A DNA stretch of 64,000 bases. Origin: Gammaproteobacteria bacterium. GTDB taxonomy: Bacteria > Pseudomonadota > Gammaproteobacteria > Xanthomonadales > SZUA-36. The notes beneath the pieces were generated by a model, which ran no database searches, had not been told where the DNA came from, and saw only the letters and a list, made by a program, of their open reading frames with translations. Below, in pieces: positions 1 to 8,668 of the stretch. A program made the translations under genes and the position numbers. The DNA is taken from NCBI GenBank assembly GCA_024277815.1, contig JAJRUM010000055.1, positions 17,454 through 81,453 of the forward strand, read 5' to 3'. The first letter of the stretch is position 1. Each line of letters starts with the position of its first letter.

Positions 1-518
1 TTGTTGACAATATGCAGCACTGCAATGGTCAGTATGAATGCACCATAGAACCAGTTGGCGACATAGATATGGCTAACCCGACGTTTGCCGATGGTGCCGA
101 AAAACAGCACGGCATAGGCTACCCATACCAGCGTGATCAGGATATCAATCGGCCATTCAAGCTCGGCATACTCCTTGCCCTGGGTCCAGCCCAGTGGCAG
201 CGTCACCACAGCACTGAGGATGACGGCCTGCCAACCCCAGAAAACAAAGGCGGCCAGCTTGTCTGAAATCAGACGCACATGGCAGGTTCGTTGCACCACG
301 TACAGGGACGTGCCGATCAATCCGCTGCCGCCAAAGGCAAAAATAACCGCATTGGTGTGTAGCGGGCGCAAGCGGCCATAGGTCAGCCAGGGTATATCGA
401 GATTCAGTACGGGCAACCACAATTGCGCGGCAATTATGACGCCTACCAACATTCCAACAATACCCCAGATAACGGTCATAATGACAAATTGTCGAACAAC
501 TTTATCGTTGTAGGTCAT
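1..518 (-). CDS. ccoN: cbb3-type cytochrome c oxidase subunit I, N-terminal part (runs off the window)
   Basis: Catalytic haem-copper subunit of the high-affinity cbb3 terminal oxidase in the inner membrane, which reduces oxygen with electrons from c-type cytochromes. About 172 codons are visible. They start at an ATG (516-518) preceded by GAGGAAAG at good spacing. The reading begins [15 protein letters not shown], followed by hydrophobic segments. His54 in [14 protein letters not shown] matches the conserved low-spin haem-b ligand region of CcoN. The copper and high-spin haem ligands would lie beyond the window edge. The gene follows ygfX by 74 bases on the same strand, so it may have its own promoter. 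The family assignment rests on the N-terminal motifs only. Confidence 0.9.
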   Translation of the reverse strand, partial: MTYNDKVVRQFVIMTVIWGIVGMLVGVIIAAQLWLPVLNLDIPWLTYGRLRPLHTNAVIFAFGGSGLIGTSLYVVQRTCHVRLISDKLAAFVFWGWQAVILSAVVTLPLGWTQGKEYAELEWPIDILITLVWVAYAVLFFGTIGKRRVSHIYVANWFYGAFILTIAVLHIVN

Positions 519-592
519 GATTGAACTCTTTCCTCACTTTTTAATAGCAACGCGACAAGCTCTTGCAGGGTTTGCCACTGTTGTTGTTTCCG

Positions 593-1078
593 TCAGGAAA
601 CACCTGTCTGTTTCCGGCCTGAGTGGAGGCTGCCTGACGTATCCCTGTTGTCAGTACAAGTATATATATTCTGCTTCAGCAACACATTCAGGCGTCGATA
701 TTCTTTGCTGTTCTGTTGACTGGCTAAAATTGCCAGGTGCCGGGTTTTATTCTGTATAACGACCCTCAACACTGTAACCCAGCGGGTACACCATTGCTGT
801 CCTTCCAGCCGGCCTTCAGCAACTTTACCGGCAGTCCTGAAGCGCACCCGTCCATCAGCAGCTAAAGCCAGAGCCAATTCTACGTCAGATACATTAGAAA
901 AACATATTATAGATAAAAACCTGCCAATTCCGAGCAAAAAAATCATCAAAAGTGTCATGGGAAACGCTTGTGGACCGGATATGGCTGAGAGCAGAGCCAA
1001 CGCACAGAGCAACAGAACCGGGGCAGAGAAACTTTTCCGTTGGGCGGGTTTCAGGATCAGTGGTTTGTTATAGGGCAT
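593..1078 (-). CDS. ygfX: YgfX/CptA-like membrane protein, partner gene of sdhE
   Basis: A 161-codon protein with two hydrophobic segments near the N terminus (about residues 20-55), then a soluble part rich in beta-type sequence (DGRVRFRTAG, TRWVTVLRVVI). This layout matches YgfX (CptA), described in E. coli as the inner-membrane toxin-like partner encoded after sdhE that affects cytoskeletal proteins. The ATG at 1078 overlaps the last 11 bases of sdhE; a TTG two codons upstream is the alternative start. The basic C-terminal tail is somewhat longer than in E. coli (about 135 residues). Assignment comes from layout and position more than from strong motifs, so the exact role is an inference. 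Confidence 0.7.
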   Translation of the reverse strand: MPYNKPLILKPAQRKSFSAPVLLLCALALLSAISGPQAFPMTLLMIFLLGIGRFLSIICFSNVSDVELALALAADGRVRFRTAGKVAEGRLEGQQWCTRWVTVLRVVIQNKTRHLAILASQQNSKEYRRLNVLLKQNIYTCTDNRDTSGSLHSGRKQTGVS

Positions 1079-1316
1079 TGCCAAGTGTTTTGATCAAATT
1101 AAGCATTTCCGGATCATCGGGCAATTCCTTGCCGGAAACCCAGCCAAATATTACAGTGTCTTCCTGATCCAGCAACCTTTCAAGCCGGGACCAGTTACCC
1201 ACAGCAATTGACTCAGCCTGAGCTTTAAAGAAAGCTTCAAACAGGACATCCAGTTCTTTCAGGCCACGCCGCGCTTTCCAGCGCAGTCTTTTTACCCTTT
1301 CCTCTCCGCTGATCAT
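1068..1316 (-). CDS. sdhE: FAD assembly factor SdhE (SDHAF2/Sdh5 family)
   Basis: An 82-residue cytoplasmic protein that helps attach FAD covalently to SdhA. The family hallmark RGxxE is present in RRGLKELD near residue 14, followed by the acidic helix pattern LDQEDTVIFGWVSGKELP typical of SdhE/YgfY. The start chosen is MISGEERVKRLRW (ATG at 1314-1316), which gives the family's normal length; a longer reading upstream would overlap sdhB and add unrelated sequence. It lies 14 bases after sdhB and overlaps ygfX, so it is probably co-transcribed and translationally coupled. Confidence 0.92.
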   Translation of the reverse strand: MISGEERVKRLRWKARRGLKELDVLFEAFFKAQAESIAVGNWSRLERLLDQEDTVIFGWVSGKELPDDPEMLNLIKTLGNAL

Positions 1317-1330
1317 GTCAGTAAATGTAC

Positions 1331-2116
1331 TTATGCCCCACCACGTTGCAACAGCATCTTCTTGGTCTCGGCAATCGCCTTGGCCGGGTTCAGGCCCTTT
1401 GGGCAAGTAGACGTGCAGTTCATGATGGTGTGGCAGCGGTAAAGCCTGAACGGGTCGTCCAGTTCGTCCAGGCGCTCACCGGTCGCCTCATCCCGGCTGT
1501 CCGCCAGCCATCGATAGGCCTGTAGCAAAATGGCCGGGCCAAGGTAACGGTCACCGTTCCACCAGTAACTTGGGCACGATGTGGAGCAGCAGGCACATAA
1601 AATACATTCATACAGTCCATCCAGCTTTTCGCGATCATGCTGGGACTGCAGTCTTTCCTGGTCAGGAAAAGGAACACTTTGAGTGCGTATCCACGGCTTG
1701 ATGCTGGCGTACTGTGCATAGAAATGCGTCATGTCCGGAACCAGGTCCTTGATGACTTCCAGGTGGGGCAAAGGGTTAATTTTGACATCACCCTTTATTT
1801 CGCTGATGGGCTTGGTACACGCCAGTGTGTTGGTGCCGTCAATATTCATGGCACAGGAGCCGCAGATGCCCTCGCGACAGGAGCGGCGGAGTGTCAGTGA
1901 AGGGTCAATCTCATTTTTGATCTTGAGGATGGCGTCAAGCACCATCGGGCCACAGTCGTCCAGATCGACTTCGTAACTGTCAATTCTTGGGTTTTCACCT
2001 TTGTCCGGGTCCCAGCGATAGATCTGGAATATCCGGGTGTTGGCCGAGCTGCCGGGCGCGGTGAAATCATGGCCTTTTACCGGGCGGGATTCAGGTGCTA
2101 GTCTTAATTCGAGCAT
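1331..2116 (-). CDS. sdhB: succinate dehydrogenase iron-sulfur subunit
   Basis: Electron-transfer subunit of complex II, passing electrons from the SdhA flavin to the membrane quinone site. Three clusters can be read directly. The 2Fe-2S ligands are Cys80, 85, 88 and 100 (CREGICGSC, then TLAC). The 4Fe-4S ligands are Cys171, 174 and 177 within CILCACC. The 3Fe-4S ligands include Cys181, 228 and 234, with Cys238 in [11 protein letters not shown] completing the 4Fe-4S set. The length of 261 residues is slightly above the E. coli protein (238) because of an N-terminal extension. It follows sdhA by 24 bases and precedes sdhE by 14. Confidence 0.97.
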   Translation of the reverse strand: MLELRLAPESRPVKGHDFTAPGSSANTRIFQIYRWDPDKGENPRIDSYEVDLDDCGPMVLDAILKIKNEIDPSLTLRRSCREGICGSCAMNIDGTNTLACTKPISEIKGDVKINPLPHLEVIKDLVPDMTHFYAQYASIKPWIRTQSVPFPDQERLQSQHDREKLDGLYECILCACCSTSCPSYWWNGDRYLGPAILLQAYRWLADSRDEATGERLDELDDPFRLYRCHTIMNCTSTCPKGLNPAKAIAETKKMLLQRGGA

Positions 2117-2140
2117 GGGATGTTCCTTATATCCTGCCTG

Positions 2141-3931
2141 TCAGTAGACACGCGGCTTGGGTGGCACGACGTCCACGTCGTCAGTCAGCGTATACAGGTG
2201 AACGGGCCGGTAATCGATGGATACTGTGCCGGCCGGGTCGAGGCTGGCCAGCGTATGTTTCATCCAGTCCTCATCATCGCGGTCCGGATAGTCCTCGCGG
2301 GCATGGGCGCCGCGGCTTTCTTTCCGGTTTTCAGCGCCGTGCATCGCGACCATGGCACAGGCAAGCAGGTTACGCAGTTCCAGCGTCTCGACCAGATCGG
2401 AGTTCCATATCATGGAATGATCACTGACCCGGATATCTTCAAAGCTCGCAAACACGTCCGAAATCAGTGCGCAGCCCTCTTCCAGCACTTCGCCGGTGCG
2501 GAATACCGCAGCATTGTTTTGCATGACCTGTTGCATTTCATCCCTGACGCCGGCCGCGCTGTTTTGGCCTTCTGCATGCCGCAACTGATCAAAATCAGCG
2601 ACCAGTGTATCGACGATCTCTTGGTCAAGGTGATCATGTCGTTGATCGGGTTTGATCACTTCCGCACACCGGTGCGCGACCGCGCGGCCGAAAACAATGA
2701 TATCCAGCAGAGAATTGGAGCCCAGCCGGTTCGCACCGTGCACGGACACACAAGCGGCTTCACCGATTGCAAACAGGCCGGACACCACCGCGTCCGGGTC
2801 ACCATCATGCAGGTGCACCACTTCGCCGTGATAATTGGTCGGGATACCGCCCATGTTGTAATGTGCGGTAGGAATTACCGGGATAGGTTCTTTGCTGACA
2901 TCCACGCCGGCGAATATTCTGGCGCTTTCGGCGATACCGGGCAGACGCTTGTTAATGACATCGGCACCGAGGTGTTGCAGGTTGAGATAGATATGGTCTT
3001 TCTTTGGACCAACCCCCCTGCCCTCACGGATCTCAATGGTCATAGAGCGACTGACAACATCACGTGAAGCGAGGTCTTTGGCGTTGGGTGCGTAACGCTC
3101 CATGAAACGCTCGCCTTCCGAGTTGGTCAGAAAACCACCTTCACCACGTACCCCTTCAGTAATCAGCACACCAGCACCGTACACCCCCGTGGGGTGAAAC
3201 TGGATGAATTCCATGTCCTGCAATGGCAGTCCGGCGCGCAGCACCATGCCATTGCCGTCACCGGTACAGGTGTGTGCAGATGTACAGGAAAAATAGGTGC
3301 GTCCATAACCACCGGTCGCGAGAATAACGGCATGTGCGCGGAACAGGTGCAAGGTGCCTTCAGCCAGATCCCAGGCCAGCAGGCCACGGCACACACCGTC
3401 TTCATCCATTATCAGGTCAAGGGCGAAATACTCGATAAAGAATGTTGCGTTGTGTTTCAGGGACTGTTGATAGAGTGTGTGCAAAATCGCATGACCGGTC
3501 CGGTCTGCTGCCGCACAGGTTCTTTGCGCTGTACCTTCACCATAGCGCGTCGTCATGCCACCGAACGGTCGCTGGTAAATTTTGCCATCCTGGGTGCGCG
3601 AAAAAGGCACGCCAAAGTGTTCGAGTTCAATGACCGAAGGCACAGCTTCACGACACATGTACTCGATGGCATCCTGGTCGCCGAGCCAGTCGGAACCTTT
3701 AATGGTGTCATACATATGCCAGCGCCAGTCGTCTTCCCCCATATTTCCCAACGCCGCCGACATGCCACCCTGGGCAGCAACGGTGTGACTGCGGGTCGGA
3801 AATACCTTGGAAATGCAGGCAGTTTTAAGGCCGGTGGATGCCAGACCCATGGTTGCACGCAGTCCGGCTCCACCGGCGCCGACAACCAGGACATCGTACC
3901 TGTGCTCGGTTATTGAGTAATCATTGCTCAT
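2141..3931 (-). CDS. sdhA: succinate dehydrogenase flavoprotein subunit
   Basis: Catalytic subunit of complex II, oxidising succinate to fumarate. Residues 13-25 ([13 protein letters not shown]) form the FAD-binding dinucleotide fold, and His49 in SHTVAAQGG is the expected covalent flavin attachment site. QFHPTG and the REGRGVG arginine motif belong to the dicarboxylate active site. The 596-residue length is normal. The gene sits four bases after sdhD inside the sdh operon, together with two predicted maturation genes (an SDHAF4-like gene and sdhE). Confidence 0.98.
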   Translation of the reverse strand: MSNDYSITEHRYDVLVVGAGGAGLRATMGLASTGLKTACISKVFPTRSHTVAAQGGMSAALGNMGEDDWRWHMYDTIKGSDWLGDQDAIEYMCREAVPSVIELEHFGVPFSRTQDGKIYQRPFGGMTTRYGEGTAQRTCAAADRTGHAILHTLYQQSLKHNATFFIEYFALDLIMDEDGVCRGLLAWDLAEGTLHLFRAHAVILATGGYGRTYFSCTSAHTCTGDGNGMVLRAGLPLQDMEFIQFHPTGVYGAGVLITEGVRGEGGFLTNSEGERFMERYAPNAKDLASRDVVSRSMTIEIREGRGVGPKKDHIYLNLQHLGADVINKRLPGIAESARIFAGVDVSKEPIPVIPTAHYNMGGIPTNYHGEVVHLHDGDPDAVVSGLFAIGEAACVSVHGANRLGSNSLLDIIVFGRAVAHRCAEVIKPDQRHDHLDQEIVDTLVADFDQLRHAEGQNSAAGVRDEMQQVMQNNAAVFRTGEVLEEGCALISDVFASFEDIRVSDHSMIWNSDLVETLELRNLLACAMVAMHGAENRKESRGAHAREDYPDRDDEDWMKHTLASLDPAGTVSIDYRPVHLYTLTDDVDVVPPKPRVY

Positions 3932-3935
3932 GGAT

Positions 3936-4316
3936 TCAGGCTCCCAATGCCAGCTTTAAGGCTGCGATGGCGCTGACCAGGAAAGCGGCAAGGCAGGCAA
4001 GCCGGACCACTATCAGCAGAACAAACTCCACGGCATCAATATGTACGTAGTCTTCGATGACCACCTGCAAGCCCAACTGGGCGTGATAGAACAGCGTCCC
4101 GGCCAAAAAAATGGCCATACCGGCATTGAATGGCGCAGACATGGCGGCCCTCGCAGTGGCGTAATCAACACCAGCCAGTGACACGCCCACCCACAATATC
4201 CAGGCACTCAACAACAGCAGCAGCAAGGCTGAGTAACGTTGTGAGCGCCAGTGATGGGAGCCACCTCTTGAGCTGCCCATACCCCGCACCTGGGCGAGTG
4301 GGTCCTGCATACTCAT
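3936..4316 (-). CDS. sdhD: succinate dehydrogenase membrane anchor subunit D
   Basis: A 126-residue hydrophobic anchor with three predicted membrane spans. The sequence [17 protein letters not shown] contains the histidine and the aspartate-tyrosine pair expected for haem b and quinone binding in SdhD. The ATG at 4314-4316 overlaps the sdhC stop in an ATGA arrangement, implying translational coupling. An upstream extension of the same frame lies inside sdhC and was discarded. Confidence 0.93.
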   Translation of the reverse strand: MSMQDPLAQVRGMGSSRGGSHHWRSQRYSALLLLLLSAWILWVGVSLAGVDYATARAAMSAPFNAGMAIFLAGTLFYHAQLGLQVVIEDYVHIDAVEFVLLIVVRLACLAAFLVSAIAALKLALGA

Positions 4317-4699
4317 GAGCCCGCTACCAGAATGATCAATGTCATCACCACCGCACCCGCAACGGCAATCCGACCTGAAATGTTGACCTGGTGCATTTCC
4401 ATCATCCAGCCGGCATCCCATATCAGGTGGCGGATCCCGCCGAACAGATGAAAACAGAAACTGAATACACTGGCAGCGATGACCAGCTTACCCGGACCGC
4501 TTGCCAGCAATTGGCTGAAAGCGGTAAATGCTGCATCACCGGATGACAGGGCTACCAGCCAGTAAAGCAGCACGGGGGCCGTGACCACGGACATGAATAT
4601 GCCCGTCAGGCGGTTCAGAATAGAAAGTGCGGAAGTTATCTGGAATTTGTAATACGGCCCCAGCATATAGGGTGACATCGGGCGTCGAGAGTTACTCAT
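4313..4699 (-). CDS. sdhC: succinate dehydrogenase cytochrome b556 subunit
   Basis: A 128-residue haem-b anchor of complex II with three hydrophobic spans. The N terminus (RPMSPYMLGPYYKFQITSA) and SILNRLTGI match the SdhC signature. FHLFGGIRHLIWDAG carries the conserved His-x-x-x-Gly-x-Arg-His pattern that supplies the axial haem ligand. It starts 25 bases after the small SDHAF4-like gene and overlaps sdhD by four bases. Confidence 0.96.
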   Translation of the reverse strand: MSNSRRPMSPYMLGPYYKFQITSALSILNRLTGIFMSVVTAPVLLYWLVALSSGDAAFTAFSQLLASGPGKLVIAASVFSFCFHLFGGIRHLIWDAGWMMEMHQVNISGRIAVAGAVVMTLIILVAGS

Positions 4700-4724
4700 A
4701 AATTATGGCCTTGAATTCCTTGAA

Positions 4725-4904
4725 TCAGAAATCGGTGCAGCGACCGGCTTGTTCCCAGTCACCGTAGCGGGTAGGCTCCGGACCTTTCGGGCCACCTGTC
4801 TCGCTGGGTTTGGGTTTGTTTACATCACATTCAGTGGCTTGTCTGGTATCTGTTTTGGAGGTCTTGGATTGCACAGGGAGTTGTTTTGACTGGTTATTTT
4901 TCAT
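4725..4904 (-). CDS. SDHAF4-like (DUF1674) succinate dehydrogenase assembly factor
   Basis: A 59-residue reading frame starting MKNNQSKQLPVQ and ending GRCTDF. It contains GGPKGPEPTRYGDWE followed by a short basic/aromatic end. This block is the hallmark of the DUF1674/SDHAF4 family, whose eukaryotic member protects flavinylated SdhA and helps it join SdhB. The N-terminal 35 residues are polar and probably disordered. The gene is the first of the sdh operon, 25 bases before sdhC, which supports the function. No strong ribosome-binding site is seen; a GAAGGG lies about 16 bases upstream of the ATG. Function in this organism is inferred from motif and position. Confidence 0.88.
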   Translation of the reverse strand: MKNNQSKQLPVQSKTSKTDTRQATECDVNKPKPSETGGPKGPEPTRYGDWEQAGRCTDF

Positions 4905-5085
4905 TAACGAATGGACCCTTCCCGATGCGTGTTTGCGAATATGAAGTTTAACGTGAACGCCAAGTGTAATGCCACCGGCCCTGATGCGCGAGTTGCTTTT
5001 GTATGTTTTGCCAATGGTGCTGCTTCAAAGTGGGTTAGAATCAAGCTATGAACCCTTGTTTGATTAGCCACGAGATTTACATTTG

Positions 5086-5910
5086 ATGATAGCACTGCCT
5101 TACCTGTCGGCCCTTCACTTCAGTGGCGCAGATGCCGGTGATTTTCTACACAACCAGTTGAGTGCCGATGTGTTGGCACTGGCGGAGGGTGAATCAACAT
5201 TTGCCTGTTACTGCGAGCCCAAAGGCCGGGTTCTCGCGCTATTGCTGGTTAGCCGGCAGGCTGATGACTATGTTGTTGTCGTGTCTGCATCATTGCGGGT
5301 GCCAGTCGCCAACCGCTTGCGCATGTATGTGCTGCGCGCGAAAGTTACCATTGATGTGCTGGAAAACTGTGTTCTGACGGCTTCCAGCACAGCCGATAAG
5401 TCACCACCGCCAGCACCCCCTGCGGTCGCAATTAATGTTCCCGGCAGCCCTGCTGTCCTGTCACTTTGGCGGGACTCAACACCTGCCGTCGACAGCACGG
5501 GCACCGATGCCTGGAAAGTGGAAGAGTTACGACACGGGATTGTCTGGCTATGCCCCGAAACCAGTGGGCAGTTTTTGCCACAGATGCTGGGTTTCGACCA
5601 ACTGGGTGCCGTGAACTTTCGCAAAGGCTGTTATCCGGGCCAGGAAATCGTCGCCCGAACCCACTACCTCGGTAAAGTCAAGCGCCACCCTCGCCTGCTT
5701 TGTACCCCTGCTGTGATTTGTCCCGAGCCACTGGACAAGATTAATTTGCTGGGCAACAAGCAGTCATATGAAGCTGTCATCGTTGACTGTGGCCACGACA
5801 CAGATGATGGAGGTTGCCTGTTCGTGGTCTCCCGCATGGACCCGGAACTGCCTGTTGAACAAATTGAATACCACGGACAAATTGCCCCGCTGAAACAGAA
5901 CCCGGCTTAG
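5086..5910 (+). CDS. ygfZ: YgfZ/GcvT-domain folate-binding protein
   Basis: A tetrahydrofolate-dependent protein of the YgfZ family, which supports iron-sulfur enzyme maturation and tRNA thiomethylation. The diagnostic KGCYPGQEIVARTHY motif is present near residues 182-196, and the N-terminal LSALHFSGADAGDFLHNQL matches the GcvT fold. The ATG at 5086 is taken as start; a TTG directly before it is in the same frame. The gene is divergent from the sdh operon and its stop overlaps the stop of the opposing methyltransferase gene by a few bases. A link to iron-sulfur biology fits the neighbouring sdh genes. Confidence 0.9.
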   Translation: MIALPYLSALHFSGADAGDFLHNQLSADVLALAEGESTFACYCEPKGRVLALLLVSRQADDYVVVVSASLRVPVANRLRMYVLRAKVTIDVLENCVLTASSTADKSPPPAPPAVAINVPGSPAVLSLWRDSTPAVDSTGTDAWKVEELRHGIVWLCPETSGQFLPQMLGFDQLGAVNFRKGCYPGQEIVARTHYLGKVKRHPRLLCTPAVICPEPLDKINLLGNKQSYEAVIVDCGHDTDDGGCLFVVSRMDPELPVEQIEYHGQIAPLKQNPA

Positions 5911-6767
5911 GCCTGCGCGACGATATAACAAACCCAGCCAGGGTCAGCATCACCCTCTTCAGCCGGCAGGTAGATGCCGTTGCCCTCGTTCTTTTCTTCG
6001 TCCGTGCCTTCCCAGTAAATATCCACCTGGCCGAACCCGGCTTCGTACAGAATTTCACGAATTTCTGGCAGTGTCCACAGTCGCCAGTGATAGCTGAATG
6101 CCTTGCCCATGCGGGATCCGTCGGGAAATTCAAAATGAATGTTACAGGTCATGCAGGAGTCAATCGGGTTGAACGCAGCCTGATCCCAGATGTAGACGAA
6201 ATCCCGGCCATCTTCATCTATGCAGTCACGCCGCTCAGTCAGCACCATCGGTGCCTCATAGCCGCCATAGGCATCGAGGAACAAAATGCCATCTGACACC
6301 AGCCCGTCCAGCACATTCTCAAAGTACTCGCGTAGATCTTTGCGGGTCAAAAACAGGTAGTAGCTGAAATTCATCGCAAGGATGATATCGCTCAGACCGG
6401 GCCTCGCGTGCAGCACGTTCTCATGCAGCAATTCGATACGCTGCTGTTGCTCATCAGGCAGCTTTGCCATATTGTAGAGCTTGCCCCACCGTAGCACTTC
6501 GAGGTCCAGGTCGACGCCAATTGCGTGATGCTGGCGGTCGCGCCGAACCCATTCACAACTGGTGTTGGCCGTGCCACAAAAATCTTCCCTTAACAGCCTT
6601 GCCGGCCGTGGCCGCAACTCAGACCAGGTTTGCTCAACGAAATCAATCTCGGACTCAACGTCCTGTACCGACTGCTGATAAAGTAAATGTTTATCCGCCA
6701 GTTCCGCCTGACTGGGCTGGTGCCTGCTATTCACTGATAGCGGGGTATTTTTGTTGGACATATTCAT
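5907..6767 (-). CDS. class I SAM-dependent methyltransferase, substrate unknown
   Basis: A 286-residue protein with a Rossmann-type SAM-binding core: [16 protein letters not shown] near residues 58-73, then [12 protein letters not shown] as the acidic motif II, and ILAMNFSYY as a motif-IV-like stretch. The N-terminal 50 residues are polar ([18 protein letters not shown]). The C-terminal third contains [16 protein letters not shown], typical of small-molecule or protein methyltransferases. Its first 41 bases overlap the 3' end of ispG, so it is likely co-transcribed with it. No substrate can be named. Confidence 0.85.
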   Translation of the reverse strand: MNMSNKNTPLSVNSRHQPSQAELADKHLLYQQSVQDVESEIDFVEQTWSELRPRPARLLREDFCGTANTSCEWVRRDRQHHAIGVDLDLEVLRWGKLYNMAKLPDEQQQRIELLHENVLHARPGLSDIILAMNFSYYLFLTRKDLREYFENVLDGLVSDGILFLDAYGGYEAPMVLTERRDCIDEDGRDFVYIWDQAAFNPIDSCMTCNIHFEFPDGSRMGKAFSYHWRLWTLPEIREILYEAGFGQVDIYWEGTDEEKNEGNGIYLPAEEGDADPGWVCYIVAQA

Positions 6768-7965
6768 CGATCAGGGTAAGAAAGTCGCTGCTCAGGTCTT
6801 CGCCGCGTAGTGTTGCCGCCTTTTTACCATCTATGAACACCGGCGCAACCGGCGACTCGCCGGTGCCGGGCAGGCTGATACCGATATCAGCCTGGCGGCT
6901 TTCTCCCGGGCCGTTGACGATGCAGCCCATGACGGCAAGACTGAGGTTTTCCACCCCGGCATAACGCAGCTTCCAGGCCGGCATTTGCTCACGCACATGG
7001 TTGGTGACATCGAGTGCCAGTGACTGGAAAAAAGTCGAAGTTGTCCTGCCGCAGCCAGGACAAGCGGTAACCATCGGTGTGAATGCCCGCAAGCCCATAC
7101 TTTGCAACAGCTCTTGTGCGACCAGAACCTCATCGCTGCGCGACTGGCCGGGCGCGGGCGTCAGTGAGATACGAATCGTGTCGCCAATGCCTTCCTGCAG
7201 CAGTACAGCAAGGGCTGCGGTCGACGCCACGATTCCCTTGCTGCCCATGCCTGCTTCGGTGAGGCCAAGGTGCAACGGGTAATCACAGCGCTGTGCGAGT
7301 TCCCTGTAGACCAGGATCAGGTCCTGTACGGCACTTACTTTACAAGAAATTACAATCTTGTCATGCGCCATGCCCTGCGCTTCCGCTTGCGCTGCACTCT
7401 CAAGCGCAGAGCGGACCAACGCTTCGCGCATGATGGCGTCTGCAGGTGCCGGTGTGCTGAGTTTGCCATTGGCGTCCATTAGCCGGGCCAGCAGCTTTTG
7501 ATCCAGGCTGCCCCAGTTCACACCGATGCGAACCGGCTTGTCATACTCAATGGCCAGCCCGGTAATGGTGGAAAACTGGTCATCGCGTTTCTTACCAAAG
7601 CCCACATTGCCCGGATTGATCCGGTACTTGGCCAGTCGTTGTGCACATTCGGGGAATTGTTGTAATAGGCGGTGGCCGTTGTAATGGAAATCGCCAATCA
7701 CCGGTACTTCGCAGGACATCATATCCAGGCGGTCCATGATGCCAGGCACCGCCGCTGCGGCCGCCTCTGTATCAACCGTGATTCGAACCAGTTCGGAACC
7801 CGCCCTGGCCAGCTCAGCTATCTGTGTTGCTGTGGCACGGGCATCTGCGGTATCGGTGTTGGTCATCGATTGCACAACAATCGGCTGCGCTGATCCAATT
7901 TTCACGCCGCCCACATCGACAGTCGTGGTTTGATGCCGCGATTTGCCGGCTATATCAAAACTCAT
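6727..7965 (-). CDS. ispG: 4-hydroxy-3-methylbut-2-en-1-yl diphosphate synthase
   Basis: Iron-sulfur enzyme of the non-mevalonate isoprenoid pathway, converting MEcPP to HMBPP. The 412-residue protein carries the three [4Fe-4S] cysteines: Cys302 and Cys305 in ACPGCGRT, and Cys348 in [11 protein letters not shown]. The N-terminal TIM-barrel half includes [11 protein letters not shown] and RINPGNVG. It is eight bases upstream of pgsA on the minus strand and overlaps the methyltransferase gene at its 3' end. Confidence 0.97.
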   Translation of the reverse strand: MSFDIAGKSRHQTTTVDVGGVKIGSAQPIVVQSMTNTDTADARATATQIAELARAGSELVRITVDTEAAAAAVPGIMDRLDMMSCEVPVIGDFHYNGHRLLQQFPECAQRLAKYRINPGNVGFGKKRDDQFSTITGLAIEYDKPVRIGVNWGSLDQKLLARLMDANGKLSTPAPADAIMREALVRSALESAAQAEAQGMAHDKIVISCKVSAVQDLILVYRELAQRCDYPLHLGLTEAGMGSKGIVASTAALAVLLQEGIGDTIRISLTPAPGQSRSDEVLVAQELLQSMGLRAFTPMVTACPGCGRTTSTFFQSLALDVTNHVREQMPAWKLRYAGVENLSLAVMGCIVNGPGESRQADIGISLPGTGESPVAPVFIDGKKAATLRGEDLSSDFLTLIDEYVQQKYPAISE

Positions 7966-7972
7966 ACAGTGT

Positions 7973-8581
7973 TCATTCCGGTGAAGACTTGTCTTCTCTG
8001 GCCTTACTATCGTGGCGGCTCATAATTGGCCAGGCTGCGTGTAAATATACCCACATGGACCAGAGTGTCAGGGCGGCTGCCACATACAGCAGCATTTCAC
8101 CCACGATAACCACCGGCAGTCCAAACAGGTCAGACTCATATAACAGGCAACTAATAGCGGTCATTTGAAGAATGGTTTTCAGCTTGCCCATCGCGCCTAC
8201 CTGGACGGTGCCACGCTCGCCCATTTCAGCCATCCACTCCCGCAACCCGGAGATGGCTATTTCCCGGCCAATGATGATGGCAGCTGCGACGGTGAAGAAA
8301 ATCATGGGGAATACGATGGGCGGGGGCGTCTGGACCAACAGCACCAGGGCTGTTGCTACCATCAGTTTGTCGGCAACCGGGTCAAGGAAAGCGCCGAAAC
8401 TGGACATCAGCCCCATGCGTCTGGCCAGGTAGCCATCCAGCCAGTCTGTGATGGCTGCGAGGATAAAAATAATTGCTGCGACCAGGCTTGACCATGGGTA
8501 AGGCAAATAGAAAAACAACACCAGCACCGGGATCAGCGCGATGCGCATGATGGTCAGAAAAAGAGGAAACGTGATTTGCAT
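7973..8581 (-). CDS. pgsA: CDP-diacylglycerol--glycerol-3-phosphate 3-phosphatidyltransferase
   Basis: Integral membrane enzyme that makes phosphatidylglycerol phosphate. The CDP-alcohol phosphotransferase motif is clear: [10 protein letters not shown], then [10 protein letters not shown], within residues 46-72. Several membrane spans follow, and the length of 202 residues is slightly above E. coli PgsA. It follows uvrC by 87 bases; the uvrC-pgsA pairing is common in gammaproteobacteria. A short charged C-terminal tail ([14 protein letters not shown]) is unremarkable. Confidence 0.95.
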   Translation of the reverse strand: MQITFPLFLTIMRIALIPVLVLFFYLPYPWSSLVAAIIFILAAITDWLDGYLARRMGLMSSFGAFLDPVADKLMVATALVLLVQTPPPIVFPMIFFTVAAAIIIGREIAISGLREWMAEMGERGTVQVGAMGKLKTILQMTAISCLLYESDLFGLPVVIVGEMLLYVAAALTLWSMWVYLHAAWPIMSRHDSKAREDKSSPE

Positions 8582-8668
8582 GGTTCCAGCCCAATGGGTG
8601 TTATGTGCGCATTATCGCAGACGGGCGAACATTTTTGCAGAGATAAATGCCAGCCATACGATCCATCC

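Noticed and set aside
2120..3067. 315-codon open frame on the plus strand
   Set aside because: Lies wholly antisense to sdhA, whose protein is unmistakable; the translation has no family character.
3194..3916. 240-codon open frame on the plus strand
   Set aside because: Antisense to the N-terminal half of sdhA; a codon-bias shadow.
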